A program made the translations under genes and the position numbers. A stretch of DNA of 64,000 nucleotides, taken from the NCBI GenBank assembly GCA_950097015.1, contig CATNEN010000005.1, forward strand, positions 3,835,501 through 3,899,500, written 5' to 3'. The stretch's first letter is position 1. Each line of letters starts with the position of its first letter. Below, piece by piece: positions 11,101-22,739 of the stretch. Source of the stretch: Macrostomum hystrix. Its lineage: Eukaryota > Platyhelminthes > Macrostomidae. Under the pieces are notes generated by a model, which had not been told where the DNA came from, made no database searches, and saw only the letters and a program-made list of their open reading frames with translations.

Positions 11101-14100
11101 GGACAGTAGGAAGGGCGAGGGACAGTAGGAAGGGCGAGGGACAGTAGGAAGGGGCGAGGGACAGTAGGAAGGGTGAGGGACAGTAGGAAGGGCGAGGGAA
11201 AGTACGAAGGGCGAGGGACAGTAGGAAGGGGCGATGGACAGTAGGAAGGGTGAGGGACAGTAGGAAGGGCGAGGGACAGTAGGAAGGGCGAGGGACAGTA
11301 GGAAGGGCGAGGGACAGTTGGAAGGGGCGAGGGACAGTAGGAAGGGTGAGGGACAGTAGGAAGGGCGAGGGAAAGTACGAAGGGCGAGGGACAGTAGGAA
11401 GGGGCGAGGGACAGTAGGAAGGGGCGATGGACAGTAGGAAGGGCGAGGGACAGTAGGAAGGGCGAGGGACAGTAGGAAGGGGCGAGGGACAGTAGGAAGG
11501 GTGAGGGACAGTAGGAAGGGCGAGGGAAAGTACGAAGGGCGAGGGACAGTAGGAAGGGGCGAGGGACAGTAGGAAGGGGCGATGGACAGTAGGAAGGGTG
11601 AGTGACATCTAGGAATAAAATCGAGAAAATTTGTTAGAGTGAATAAAGAGTGAGTGCTGCATGAGGAGAAATAGCCAAGCTAAAAGAAGGCAGATAAGAG
11701 GGTTCGAGGATTTAGGTTTTATTCCTTAGCCACAGTTGTGCGATATCAGGCAAAGACAAACGCATATTCGCGTAAAAGAAAAATCAGCAGCAGGTAGCTT
11801 CAGCCACTAATGAATTGGAAATAGGGAAGACAGTTCTGTAAAAGTGCACGCACTTCTAACCCCGACTCCGTGTCCCTCGACACTGCGGCAATTGACGGAC
11901 GCATTATTAGGAGGCCGCGCAGGGGTCACATAAACCCGTGACTTCGTGAGGTACTTCTAACCCATTGCATTTCTCAGTTCGAGATTTATTGCTAATTTAT
12001 TAGAGGCTGATGTAAGTACATTGAACTGGAAACTGTATTTTCAAGCATTACATAACTCAGAGGTGTACATCACTCCTGGGTTTCTCATCTTCAGGCGTTT
12101 CATTCCCGCCGATTTGAATTTCATTGCCACCAGTTTGAATGTCATTCCCGTCAGTTTGAATGTCATTCCCGTCAGTTTGAATGTCATTCCCGTCAGTTTG
12201 AATGTCTATTCTTGAATGTTTGAATGTCATTCCCGTCAGTTTGAATGTCTATTCTTGAATGTTTGAATGTCATTCCCGTCAGTTTGAATGTCTATTCTTG
12301 AATGTTTGAATGTCATTCCCATCAGTTTGAGTGTCATTCCCGTCAGTTTGAATGTCATTCCCGTCAGTTTGAATGTCATTCCCGTCAGTTTGAATGTCAT
12401 ACCCATCAGTTTGAATGTTATTCCCATCAGTTTGAATGTCTATTCCTGACTGTTTGAATGTCATTCCCATCAGTTTGAATGTCATTCCCGTCAGTTTGAA
12501 TGTCATTCCCGTCAGTTTGAATGTCATTCCCGTCAGTTTGAATGTCATTCCCGTCAGTTTGAATGTCACTCCCGTCAGTTTGAATGTCATTCCCATCAGT
12601 TTGAATGTCATTCCCGTCAGTTTGAATGTCATTCCCGTCAGTTTGAATGTCATTCCTGTCAGTTTGAATGTCATTCCCGTCAGTTTGAATGTCATTCCCG
12701 TCAGTTTGAATGTCATTCCCGTCAGTTTGAATGTCATTCCCATCAGTTTGAGTGTCATTCCCGTCAGTTTGAATGTCATTCCCGTCAGTTTGAATGTCAT
12801 TCCCGTCAGTTTGAATGTAAATTCCGTCTGTTTCAATGTCATTCCCGTCAGTTTGAATGTCATTCCTGTCAGTTTGAATGTCATTCCTGTCAGTTTGAAT
12901 GTCATTCCCGTCAGTTTGAATGTCATTCCCGTCAGTTTGAATGTCATTCCCGTCAGTTTGAATGTCATTCCCGTCAGTTTGAATGTCATTCCCGTCAGTT
13001 TGAATGTCATTCCTATCAGTTTGAATGTCATTCCCGTCAGTTTGAATGTCATTCCCATCAGTTTGAATGTCATTCCCGTCAGTTTGAATGTCATTCCCAT
13101 CAGTTTGAATGTCATTCCCGTCAGTTTGAATGTCATTCCCGTCAGTTTGAATGTCATTCCCGTCAGTTTGAATGTCATTCCTATCAGTTTGAATGTCATT
13201 CCCGTCAGTTTGAATGTCATTCCCATCAGTTTGAATGTCATTCCCGTCAGTTTGAATGTCATTCCCGTCAGTTTGAATGTCATTCCCGTCAGTTTGAATG
13301 TCATTCCCGTCAGTTTGAATGTCATTCCCGTCAGTTTGAATGTAAATTCAGTCAGTTTGAATGTCATTCCCGTCAGTTTGAATGTCATTCCCGTCAGTTT
13401 GAATGTAAATTCCGTCTGTTTCAATGTCATTCCCGTCAGTTTGAATGTCATTCCTGTCAGTTTGAATGTCATTCCTGTCAGTTTGAATGTCATTCCCGTC
13501 AGTTTGAATGTCATTCCCGTCAGTTTGAATGTCATTCCCGTCAGTTTGAATGTCATTCCCGTCAGTTTGAATGTCATTCCTGTCAGTTTGAATGTCATTC
13601 CCGTCAGTTTGAATGTCATTCCCGTCAGTTTGAATGTCATTCCCATCAGTTTGAATGTCATTCCCGTCAGTTTGAATGTCATTCCCGTCAGTTTGAATGT
13701 CATTCCCGTCAGTTTGAATGTCATTCCCATCAGTTTGAATGTCATTCCTATCAGTTTGAATGTCATTCCCGTCAGTTTGAATGTCATTCCCGTCAGTTTG
13801 AATGTCATTCCCATCAGTTTGAATGTCATTCCCATCAGTTTGAATGTCATTCCCATCAGTTTGAATGTCATTCCCGTCAGTTTGAATGTCATTCCTGTCA
13901 GTTTGAATGTCATTCCCGTCAGTTTGAATGTCATTCCCGTCAGTTTGAATGTCATTCCCATCAGTTTGAATGTCATTCCCGTCAGTTTGAATGTCATTCC
14001 CGTCAGTTTGAATGTCATTCCCGTCAGTTTGAATGTCATTCCTGTCAGTTTGAATGTCATTCCCGTCAGTTTGAATGTAAATTCCGTCAGTTTGAGTGTA

Positions 14101-17100
14101 GTCTCTATGACTTCTACTCATTTTTTATGTCTGTGTCTCAGCAATCATTTTTTAGTCCAAAGGATTTACGGCTTCTAGTACTCTTAGGGTTATCAATCCA
14201 TAATCCTAATTCTTTATTCAAGGCTCTCTACTTGATCTGTTATGTAGAGAACTTACTGCTGTAGTTGCTAAGTCTATAATGAAAGTATAGTCCAATCTAG
14301 AGGGATTCTACGATTCTGTCTCCCTTGCCCAACCATCTGACTATCATATATTGCCGTTTTAGGCTTCCATGCAGCTCCGTTAATCTAGATTGAGCGGATA
14401 GCTCGAGAAAACAGATTTATATTCATGAAATACCCGTTAAAGAACTCGTTTCGGGTGTCTATCGATCATTCTCCCTTTTACTGTCTCGATTTTCTCATCT
14501 CACATTGGCTTTTCGTTTTTTAAAGATTACTAAAATGTCTTAAACAAGTCGGTTATTTTTATAATTATACAATTTTCCTATAAATTCTAGCTAAATTTCA
14601 ATAGAATAAATGCACAATATTTACTCAGCCTACCTTCTCTACCTTACGCATCATTCTATGGAACAAAAATGAAATTTCGCATTTTCATTGTTCTCGGACA
14701 CTCTTGCCTGATTACGCAACACAATTTTTATGAATAGGCGTGTGCATCAACTCTGATTACAGACCAGCAATGCGTGCTTGCCAGGAACTGACTGCTTCAA
14801 GGAAGGCAGACAAGCCTGTCTAGAACAGGGCCTTAGCAACCGTTTAAGTGGAACCCCTTCAAGTGTTGGCTGAGTCTATTAATTATTTTTCGACGCATTG
14901 TAATCAAATTCGTTTGTCGAATCCATTCAGGGGGTCAGTGGCAGAGCGGTCTAACGCGTTTGCCTCTCGCACCAAGGTCCCTGAGCTCGATTCGGCGGCG
15001 AGGCCACATTAATTTGGAGCGCAGCCGCGGAGAGAAGGCCTGCGGGCTTGTTGTGCAATTTACACGCTTGAGGGCCAATCTTTAAGGCACAGTGAGAGTG
15101 TACACTGCCTGACGATAAGAATGTCTGGGCAGATGTACACGCCTGTATGAGTGTGTCCCTGAGTAAACTGTATCGGTGTAATAATAATAATATTATTATT
15201 ATTGACAAATCTCCACTCGCCCATATAATCAAATCTCGCTACAGGTGTGCCCAATGCTTCCGTCCATTTCAAGATGGCAAATTTTACGAGGTGAGCAATA
15301 GCTGATGGTTATTACTAGCCATCTAGCCCCCCTCCGGATGGCACAAGCGAAATCCTTTCCACTGTTAACAGATCGACAAAACCCTTGGCAGATGGAAAAT
15401 CCCAGCAACAGAGAACTAATTCCTCCCAGCAACAGAGAACTAATTCCTCCCAGCAACAGAGAACTAATTCCTCCCAGCAACAGAGAACTAATTCCTCCCA
15501 GCAACAGAGAACTAATTCCTCCCAGCAACAGAGAACTAATTCCTCCCAGCAACAGAGAACTAATACCTCCCAGCAACAGAGAACTAATACCTCCCAGCAA
15601 CAGAGAACTAATTCCTCCCAGCAACAGAGAACTAATTCCTCCCAGCAACAGAGAACTAATTCCTCCCAGCAACAGAGAACTAATTCCTCCCAGCAACAGA
15701 GAACTAATTCCTCCCAGCAACAGAGAACTAATACCTCCCAGCAACAGAGAACTAATTCCTCCCAGCAACAGAGAACTAATTCCTCCCAGCAACAGAGAAC
15801 TAATTCCTCCCAGCAACAGAGAACTAATTCCTCCCAGCAACAGGGAACTAATTCCTCCCAGCAACAGAGAACTAATTCCTCCCAGCAACAGAGAACTAAT
15901 TCCTCCCAGCAACAGAGAACTAATTCCTCCCAGCAACAGGGAACTAATTCCTCCCAGCAACAGAGAACTAATTCCTCCCAGCAACAGAGAACTAATTCCT
16001 CCCAGCAACAGAGAACTAATACCTCCCATTCCTTCCCATTCCATGACTTATTCGTTGGCAGTTTGACGGCCGTATGTTTTGCGAGTACGACTTCAATGTT
16101 CTGTTCAAGCCGTGCTGCGCCAAGTGTGGTGAGTTTTGTTTTAATCAATGTGTGTCTAATCAAAAGGCAAATTTAATGAATAAAAATTGTTTGCGTTTTT
16201 TAATTCAAAAATGTTTTTAACAAATTAAATGTCAGGACGTAAAACACAGCTTTTTCTATTAGACTTTGATCGGCATTAGCTGAAATACAAGTTCAGCCTT
16301 GCTTTACGTTTCGCTTTTCTTCCAATCATGCACTTTAACGAATTAACGAGGCAAACTTTTGAAATAGTGCAAAATTAGGTTTTAGTCTGCAGGTTTGCGA
16401 CTGCAAAGAAGCCAATTAACCCCAAACGACCCTTTTACTTTTACATTGTAAACTTGATATCTTTGTATTTCTCACACGCACTCTAGCAGTACCGAGCGTA
16501 TAACTCTCTCAATGCCAAGCATGTGTGCTGATGAGGGGCTGACTGGGTCCCATTAGTGGCCGCGCCGCGCCCTCGGAACACTTAATTAAACGCGACCGCA
16601 GACCACACACTCTGGTTCTGGGTCTAAAATTAGCAAATACATGTGCGCAGACCCTGCCTGAGCCAGTAGAGCTGGGCTATGGTGAGCAGAACAGAGAAGA
16701 ACACAACACGAAGAAAAACCCAGAGATTCGATCCGCAGAGAGTGCGCCGTAAAATCACGCCTCAGTGAAACTCAATCCCGCACATGAGACACAGAACAGC
16801 GGGTTATTGCTCCTTCATTGAACAAGAATATAATTCAGTGTGCTCACAATCCTAGTAGGCTAGGATACTTTGCTAGAAGGCTATACATGTTTAGTAACTG
16901 GGGTTTAGGCAGTACTTGCTTTAATAATGCGGCCTCCAGTGAAGTCGGGGCGAAAAAATCTAGTGTACTTTGCGCTTGGATTTATGCACTAAAAATCAAT
17001 GGAGTATATTGCTCAAGCATGGAATATTTGCAGCGGAAAAATAGACTCTCGCCACAATGGGACTGCGTTAGACTTATTTGAAGACCGATCACTTAATTTC

Positions 17101-19588
17101 CATTATAGAGCCTCAATTTAAGGATCTTCTAGGAGCAAAGACTCCCAATCTAAGCAGAGATGCAGACGGAAGGTATTGCATATGTACGCGCAGTTCTGTG
17201 TGTGTGCGGGTGTGTGCGTGTGTGCGCCGTGCGGTTGTATGGCTAGGTAAGTTACCCTTCTAATGAATGTATACTATGGGATCATTAGCATCCAGTTGAC
17301 TGTCGTAATACTGAAACATTGGTTTTAATTAGAAAATAAAAATAAAATCCGCAAACAACCTCAACTCCACCACCAACCTCAACTCCACAACCAGCCTCAA
17401 CTCCACAACAAACCTCAACTCCGCAACAGACCTCAACTCCACAACCAGCCTCAACTCCACAACCAATCTCAACTCCACAACAAACTTCAACTCCACAGCA
17501 AACCTCAACTCCACAACAAACCTCAACTCCACAACCAACCTCAACTCCACAACCAACCTCAACTCCACAACCAACCTCAACTCCACAACCAACCTCAACT
17601 CCATAACCAACCTCAACTCCACAACCAACCTCAACTCGACAAACAACATTAACTCCACAACCAACCTCAACTCCACCACCAACCTCAACTCCACAACCAG
17701 CCTCAACTCCACAACAAACCTCAACTCCGCAACAGACCTCAACTCCACAACAGATCTCAACTCCACAACCAACCTCAACTCCACAACCAACCTCAACTCC
17801 ACAACCAACCTCAACTCCACCACCAACCTCAACTCCACAACAAACTTCAACTCCGCAACAGACCTCAACTCCACAACCAACCTCAACTCCACAACCAACC
17901 TCAACTCGACAAACAACCTTAACTCCACAACCAACCTCAACTCCACAACCAACCTCAACTCCACAACCAACCTCAACTCCACAACCAACCTCAACTCCAC
18001 AACCAACCTCAACTCCACAACCAGCCTCAACTCCACAACCAATCTCAACTCCACAACCAGCCTCAACTCTACAACCAATCTCAACTCCACCACCAACCTC
18101 AACTCCACAACCAATCTCAACTCCACAACCAACCTCAACTCCACAACCAACCTCAACTCCACCACCAACCTCAACTCCACAACCAACCTCAACTCCACAA
18201 CCAGCCTCAACTCCACAACCAATCTCAACTCCACAACAAACTTCAACTCCACAGCAAACCTCAACTCCACAACAAACCTCAACTCCACAACAAACTTCAA
18301 CTCCACAACAAACCTCAACTCCACAACGAACCTTAAATTCCTCAACATACCTAAACTTCAAAGCCAACCTCGACTCCAGAACCAACCCCAGCTCCAGAAT
18401 CGAACCCAACTAAAAAAACTTAAAAAATAACCGAATAAAAATAAAAATAAAATCGTGCAACCTTCATCTTCGATTCGCACCCACCAAAAGGCGACTATAT
18501 TGTTGGCCCGGTGGTCCGCGCACTACAGGCCTCCTGGCATCCGGCCTGTTTCTCTTGCAACCGTTGCGGTCGCACCCTAGCTGATGCCTTCCTGAAGAGC
18601 CTCGGCCGAGCCCTGTGCCGCGAGTGCAGCGTGGCTGAACGAATACAAGCTTCTGCCAGATATTTGTGCAATCGGTGAGTCGATATGTACCAATATTTTT
18701 CGCGAAAAAGCCAATAACTCTCGAATCTCAATCTGAAGAGGATAAAACACAATCCAGCTGCAAGGACTCAGTCGACGAATCCGAGTTACTGCGCTACCGC
18801 GGCGACAACTACCACGCCTATCACTTCTCCTGCACCGGCTGTCGCTCCGAGCTGACTGCCGAGGCGCGCGAAAAAGATGACAGCCTGTACTGCACACGCT
18901 GCTTTGACCGGCTTGGAATTCCAGTGTGCGCCCGCTGCCGGCGGTCCATTGATCAGGAGCGAGTGGTGCACGCTCTCGGCAAAGCCTGGCACGTCGAGCA
19001 TTTCGTCTGCGCCGCCTGCGAGAAGCCGTTCAACGGAACGCGCCATTTTGAACGACGCGGCGAAGCTTACTGCGAGACTCACTTTCAGCAGATGTACGGC
19101 CGAATGTGCTTCCTCTGCAGTGAAACAATTCATGACGAATGCGTGCAAGCCTGCGGCAAGAGCTGGTGCGGGCAGCACTTCCGATGCACCGTGTGCGACA
19201 GGCCGATGAACCAGAAGTGAGAACAGTGCACCGTATGCTTCTATCCACATTTACAGAAAACTGAGGACCAAGATAGATGTTAAAAATTACACTTTGTCTA
19301 ATTGGCCAAGCCATTTCGAAGGGTACTTCTGCTGACCTCTTGATTTTTTTGTAAAAAACGAAAATAAGTCAGCACAGTTACTATTTCCTTGATGACTGAA
19401 CTTATTTTAATCAAGAAAAAGTAAGTTAAATAAGTTTGATTAGCTACAACAAAACTTCATCAATGTTCCTCGTCCATTCTAGGAGTAAATTCTACGAATA
19501 CGACCTGAAGCCGGTGTGCAAGAAATGCTACGAGAGATTTCCGACAGAGCTGAGGAAACGACTGGCGAAAATTCATAAGCAGAATTGA
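8197..19588 (+). CDS. LIMS1: PINCH/LIMS family LIM-only adaptor, with alternative 5' exons
   Basis: Common exons are 15245-15290, 16062-16128, 18491-18674, 18758-19216 and 19483-19588. All phases match, and the end ...[12 protein letters not shown]...ELRKRL...AKIHKQ is the PINCH C-terminus. The protein has five LIM domains. In other animals it binds integrin-linked kinase through LIM1 and works in the ILK-PINCH-parvin complex at integrin adhesions. Two 5' ends fit. Route A is 8197-8312 plus 8535-8738 (393 aa in total). Route B is 9388-9734 (402 aa in total). Both end in phase 2 and both supply the first half of LIM1 (CGHC...WHEWC or CRQC...WHRGC), which the 15245 exon completes with CAQC. Splicing both in series would leave a wrongly spaced LIM, so they look mutually exclusive. 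The introns hold SINE and minisatellite DNA. AAATAAA at about 19598. Confidence 0.88.
9764..9874 (+). repeat. 110-bp direct repeat, left copy
   Basis: Begins AGACAGTCCTGTAAAAGT and includes GCACTTCTAACCCC and CGTGTCCCTCG. It is repeated with about 80% or better identity at 11828-11940. The two copies bracket the 19-bp minisatellite of the PINCH intron. Confidence 0.8.
9905..11605 (+). repeat. 19-20-bp minisatellite, about 88 units, in a PINCH intron
   Basis: Unit GAGGGACAGTAGGAAGGGT with variants (AAAGTACGAAGGGC, GTATGAGACAGTAGGAAGGG, GATGGACAGTAGG). Variant units occur in higher-order blocks, showing local amplification of multi-unit segments. The 569-aa minus-strand frame across it is an artefact of the repeat. 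Confidence 0.95.
11828..11940 (+). repeat. 110-bp direct repeat, right copy
   Basis: Second copy of the 9764-9874 sequence (AGACAGTTCTGTAAAAGTGC ... ATAAACCCGT). Its position just after the minisatellite suggests that the array and both flanks once formed one element, or that the array grew inside a duplicated unit. Confidence 0.8.
12110..14098 (+). repeat. 21-bp minisatellite, about 93 units, in a PINCH intron
   Basis: Unit GTCATTCCCGTCAGTTTGAAT with single-base variants (CCCATCAG, CCTGTCAG, GTAAATTCCGTC). The period is a multiple of three, so it is open in frames on both strands and yields spurious 580- and 593-aa frames. Variant positions again show larger duplicated blocks, for example around 12800-12900 and 13390-13490. 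Confidence 0.95.
14929..15180 (+). repeat. tRNA-derived SINE family 1, plus strand
   Basis: Head GGGGGTCAGTGGCAGAGCGG (A-box-like) then GAGCTCGATTCGGCG (B-box-like). The body has GCCACATTAATTTGGAGCGC, AGGGCCAATCTTTAAGGCAC and ACTGCCTGACGATAAGAATG. It ends near an ATAATAATATTATTATT run that may be the tail. It lies just upstream of the PINCH exon at 15245. This is the clearest tRNA-like head in the window for this family. Confidence 0.8.
15404..16028 (+). repeat. 24-bp minisatellite, 26 units, in a PINCH intron
   Basis: Unit CCCAGCAACAGAGAACTAAT + TCCT, very homogeneous (only A/T and A/G variants). The period is a multiple of three and the unit has no stop in several frames, so the array gives spurious 250-280-aa frames on both strands. 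It fills most of the intron between the exons at 15290 and 16062. Confidence 0.95.
16129..17345. other. Unique intron sequence of the PINCH gene
   Basis: About 1.2 kb with no repeat or coding exon that I can support. A short TGTGTGTGCGGGTGTG-type run is at about 17195-17225. Confidence 0.5.
17346..18335 (+). repeat. 18-bp minisatellite, about 54 units, in a PINCH intron
   Basis: Unit CCAACCTCAACTCCACAA with variants (CAGCCTCAAC, CAAACTTCAAC, ACAGACCTC). It is C-rich on plus. It ends about 155 bp before the exon at 18491 and gives 339- and 374-aa spurious minus-strand frames. Confidence 0.95.
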
Positions 19589-20166
19589 TAATTACCAAAT
19601 AAAACTGCTAAGTATTTGTTGATTAACACCATTAACAACACTAATTATGTTTGTGTTTAGCAATCTGCTTTTTAACTAGCAATACTTTAATTTAGAACTG
19701 TTTTGAACTAAATCGACAAATATTTCTACGAATAAATCGATACTAGAGCAGTCTATATGCGCTACATTTTTCAATGTGAATATGTAAAAAGTTTTTTATC
19801 TCAGACCGGTATCATCCTTGATGTAGTCCCCGTTTGTCCGCCAACACAGTCTATGTCTTAAAGCATTTCATTTATTTGCCCCGGGAAAAATAAACGATTT
19901 ATTTCCCGCTCCCCCGGGGCGGATAAACGGAACGTTTACCATAGGCAACTCCCAGACGTCTGAGGGAAATAAAAAGAACGTAGCTGAAAGCTACAGACAG
20001 CCTTTCCAGCCTTACACGCCTTTTACACTTTTTACGCTTCTTCTTCAAACAGGTCTGCTTTTTACCATAGACTATGGACAGAGTCCGAGAGAGAAAGAGA
20101 GTCAGAGTTTATACACAGAGCGTAAAAGTGCAATTAAAGTTGGCGGGCAAACGGGGAATACATACC

Positions 20167-20290
20167 ATATTTCACATTTATTTCGGCTGTCTAGGGTGGA
20201 AAGGCACTCGGTGCGACATCCATTGACCTCGGCCAATTAATTTGCGCCTCGAGACTTCCAACCTAGGGAGCCGAAATAAATGGGAAATAT
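20167..20290. repeat. Imperfect palindrome, possible small foldback element
   Basis: Arms of about 35 bp: ATATTTCACATTTATTTCGG at the left matches the reverse complement of CCGAAATAAATGGGAAATAT at the right, with a loop of about 50 bp. The family is unknown. A second GC-rich imperfect dyad (GCCCCGGG ... CCCCGGGGC) lies nearby at about 19878-19920. Confidence 0.6.
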
Positions 20291-20708
20291 TACATGTATA
20301 CATAATATTAATATTATAAAAATATTTATGTATACATTTCTTCAACTTTTCTCGCTCTTTTTTATATGTTCAACCAAAGTTAAAAAAGTTTCATTCAATT
20401 TGAACAGTTTATGGTAGCGCCCGGTCTGAAGTGCAGTCTGTTCCGATAGCCCATAGATATGACTTCCGCGTTGAATAAAAAATCGATTTGGTTCACAAGT
20501 TTAATCGACATTTTCCCTGAATGCTACTGGACAAAAAGTAGAACTAATGCGCCTAAAAATTAGCCCGAGTGGCACATCTAGTAAATATATATAGTATCTG
20601 TGGTATACATAATAAGTAGAAGATAAAGCATGGCATTTAGGGCGGGGGAAACTCGCAAATCAAAGCGAAAAAAGTGTAAGACTCGTTGAAAAGCATTGTT
20701 CTATAATA

Positions 20709-21015
20709 ATAATAATAATGGATTACACCTGCCCCAATAGGGTCAGATGTGCAGCCGACAGCACAGCCGCAGCTAATGCGCGGCGCATCTGAAGGCTGCG
20801 TACGGCTGTTCAGTCCATTGACTGGGGGGACGCCACACCCACCTTCAATTATCCCAGCTAATGCTGGTACCCATTTAACAGCTGGGTGAACTGAAGCAAT
20901 GCAGAGTTAAGTGTCTTGCTAAAGGACACAAATTGTTCCAGTGGAGACGGGAATCGAACCTCCGACCTTCAAGTCGTGAGTCCGACGCCCCAACCACTAG
21001 GCTACAACCTCCCTT
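20709..21015 (-). repeat. tRNA-derived SINE family 2, full length
   Basis: Read on the minus strand it starts GGGAGGTTGTAGCCTAGTGG (A-box), has GGAGGTTCGATTCCCG (B-box) and then a central block with TTGTGTCCTTTAGCAAGACA. It finishes in a (TTA)n tail. The central block resembles the conserved domain seen in many animal SINEs. Partial copies lie at 27.2 and 62.3 kb. Confidence 0.85.
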
Positions 21016-21670
21016 GTTCTATATTGTTCTATATTGTTCTATATTAAACATATAGTTGTTATAGCCTTAAATTGTTAATACTTTTTGAATGAATCACATA
21101 GAAAAATCTAACGGTAATAATACAATATACAGTAGAGTAAGGTAAAATAAGAACACAAACTCCACGGTATTCTACTTATAAAATTAGATAGTAGTACATC
21201 ATGCGCAATACGGTATAATCCTCTGTCTTCTTCTTCTTATTATTATTGTTATTAAGCAACAGATAATAATTGCAAACCAGTTTTTAATGCTTGTCAATCA
21301 TCTGCTCAATTTTAAGTAAAGTTAGATCAAAGGAACCTGCCGACAATGACAGTGACAAGACACAACTATAGACATGTCATCCATCAATTATGTTAGTAAC
21401 CTTCCCATGCGAAAATAAACGGTGATAATAAATCAAGTGATAACGTTGACAACCTGGACAGTCACCTGTCAGACTCATCAAAAGAAGAGGATCTTGACAG
21501 GTGGTTCCTTCTTAAAACTGTAAATACAAGCAACTTTTTGAGCCGTCGACTCTTCACAGGGCGATAGAGCACGAAATAACTGGCCTCATTGACTGAATGC
21601 CAATGAGGACTACAAAAGAAGAAAGGAATTGAGTACCAGTGCACCATCAACTTATAACTCCGGAGCACTA

Positions 21671-22620
21671 ATGTACAATTATCAAAAATGCATCTCCAAA
21701 CTGCTACGGCTGGACCTCATACTCACACTGCTGTGCTTCGCGTGGCTATTCGGCATCTTGCATCATTCCGGCGAGACGGAAGCCGGCATCGAGTCGGTCA
21801 TGGCCCGCGCGTTGGCCAAAATTGTCCTGAGGACTTTTGTCAGTCCTAGCGCTGCTGAAGTAACTACAGCTGCGCCCCTGCAGGAGTTCAAGTGACGCTG
21901 GCATAAGTAAAAGCGGTTCAACCAAACTGATTCCCAGGCCCGTGACAACAAATCGGCGAGAGTCTTTCCCGAACCTAGCTCGAAATTCGACACTACTCGC
22001 ATACCGTAAATTCTGCATCATACTTGGATCAGCGATAAAATCCCTTCTTCTTACGTGCCATTTGTAAAGAGCTGGATGAGCCACAGTCCGCCATTAAGCT
22101 ACTACTATTGGACGGATGCATGGTCGGCGGAATTCGTTGCCAAGCACTATCCGTACCTGCTGGCCATGTTCAAGGACTACAAGGTGAAACTGAACAGTGC
22201 TGACGCCATTCGCTACATGCTGCTGCATCACTGTGGAGGTGCTATGCCGATATGGACATGCTGCGACTGATGGACCTCACAGCATTGCTTAGCAGTACTC
22301 AGCCAGGAGCGCTACGAGATAACCTGACTCTACGGGGGCATCGACAACAGTGTGATGAACGCCATCATGCTCAACTCGCCCGGCCACCGCTTCATGGAGT
22401 TTATTGTCAAAGCGTTGCCAAGATACGCACATCACTCGCCTAATGTGATGGAGTCGACTGGGCCTTTCATTCTGCAGTATGTCTGCAACGAGTTTGTCAA
22501 GACGCTGCCATGCAGCCTCTCGGAGGCGAGCTGTCGCTGCTCGGTTGCGGATCCGTACATGTTCATGCCGCAGACGTGTTCATTAACGGACCAACAATGT
22601 ACTAACAAACTATCGATGAA
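21671..22620 (+). pseudogene. Broken GT32-type (DXD) glycosyltransferase
   Basis: The 5' part encodes a type II membrane anchor (LLRLDLILTLLCFAWLFGIL). Downstream are the family blocks: P-x-ILHHTW near 22004, SWMSHSPP...YYYWTD near 22070-22120, DAIRYMLLHHCGG near 22204-22240, the DXD site (Asp-Met-Asp, 22249-22257) and NAIMLNSPGHRF near 22353. These are the landmarks of alpha-1,4-/mannosyl-type sugar-binding DXD transferases of the Golgi. The copy is interrupted by a TAA at 22007, a frame change near 22241, another frame change near 22295 and a TGA near 22325. It is therefore probably dead, unless short introns or assembly errors explain some breaks. Confidence 0.65.
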
Positions 22621-22739
22621 ATTTATACCGCAAAAATTTATTTATTTACTCGCAATCTCTCTTTCAAAAAACCTCAAGATCGATGCACACTTTTGTACGA
22701 AACGCGTCGTTCTAATTAATTATATTTAATCATAATCGA

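Noticed and set aside
9899-11608. 569-aa Pro/Ser/Leu-rich frame on the minus strand
   Set aside because: It is the translation of a 19-20-bp minisatellite in a PINCH intron. Length comes from the stop-free repeat unit, and no non-repeat coding sequence flanks it.
12279-14178. Frames of 593, 580 and 257 aa with seven-residue periodicity
   Set aside because: A 21-bp satellite is open on both strands because its period is a multiple of three. Three competing frames exist over the same DNA, so none is credible.
14931-15000. Possible functional tRNA gene
   Set aside because: The A- and B-box-like parts are present, but the acceptor stem does not close and the sequence continues into the shared SINE body, so it is the head of a SINE copy.
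15404-16028. Regular short repeats that could suggest a CRISPR array
   Set aside because: The units are contiguous with no unique spacers and the genome is eukaryotic. The same applies to the other minisatellites.
15229-16176. Several 250-280-aa frames over the 24-bp array, including one that overlaps PINCH exons
   Set aside because: Stop-free repeat read in several frames. The PINCH exons at its ends use their own splice sites, and the array is intronic.
17285-18409. 374- and 339-aa Val/Gly/Cys- or Leu-rich minus-strand frames
   Set aside because: Translation of the 18-bp minisatellite.
21895-22330. In-frame TAA/TGA in the glycosyltransferase as evidence for an altered genetic code
   Set aside because: All other genes here use normal stops and read through no TAA or TGA. 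The glycosyltransferase also has frame changes, so decay is simpler.
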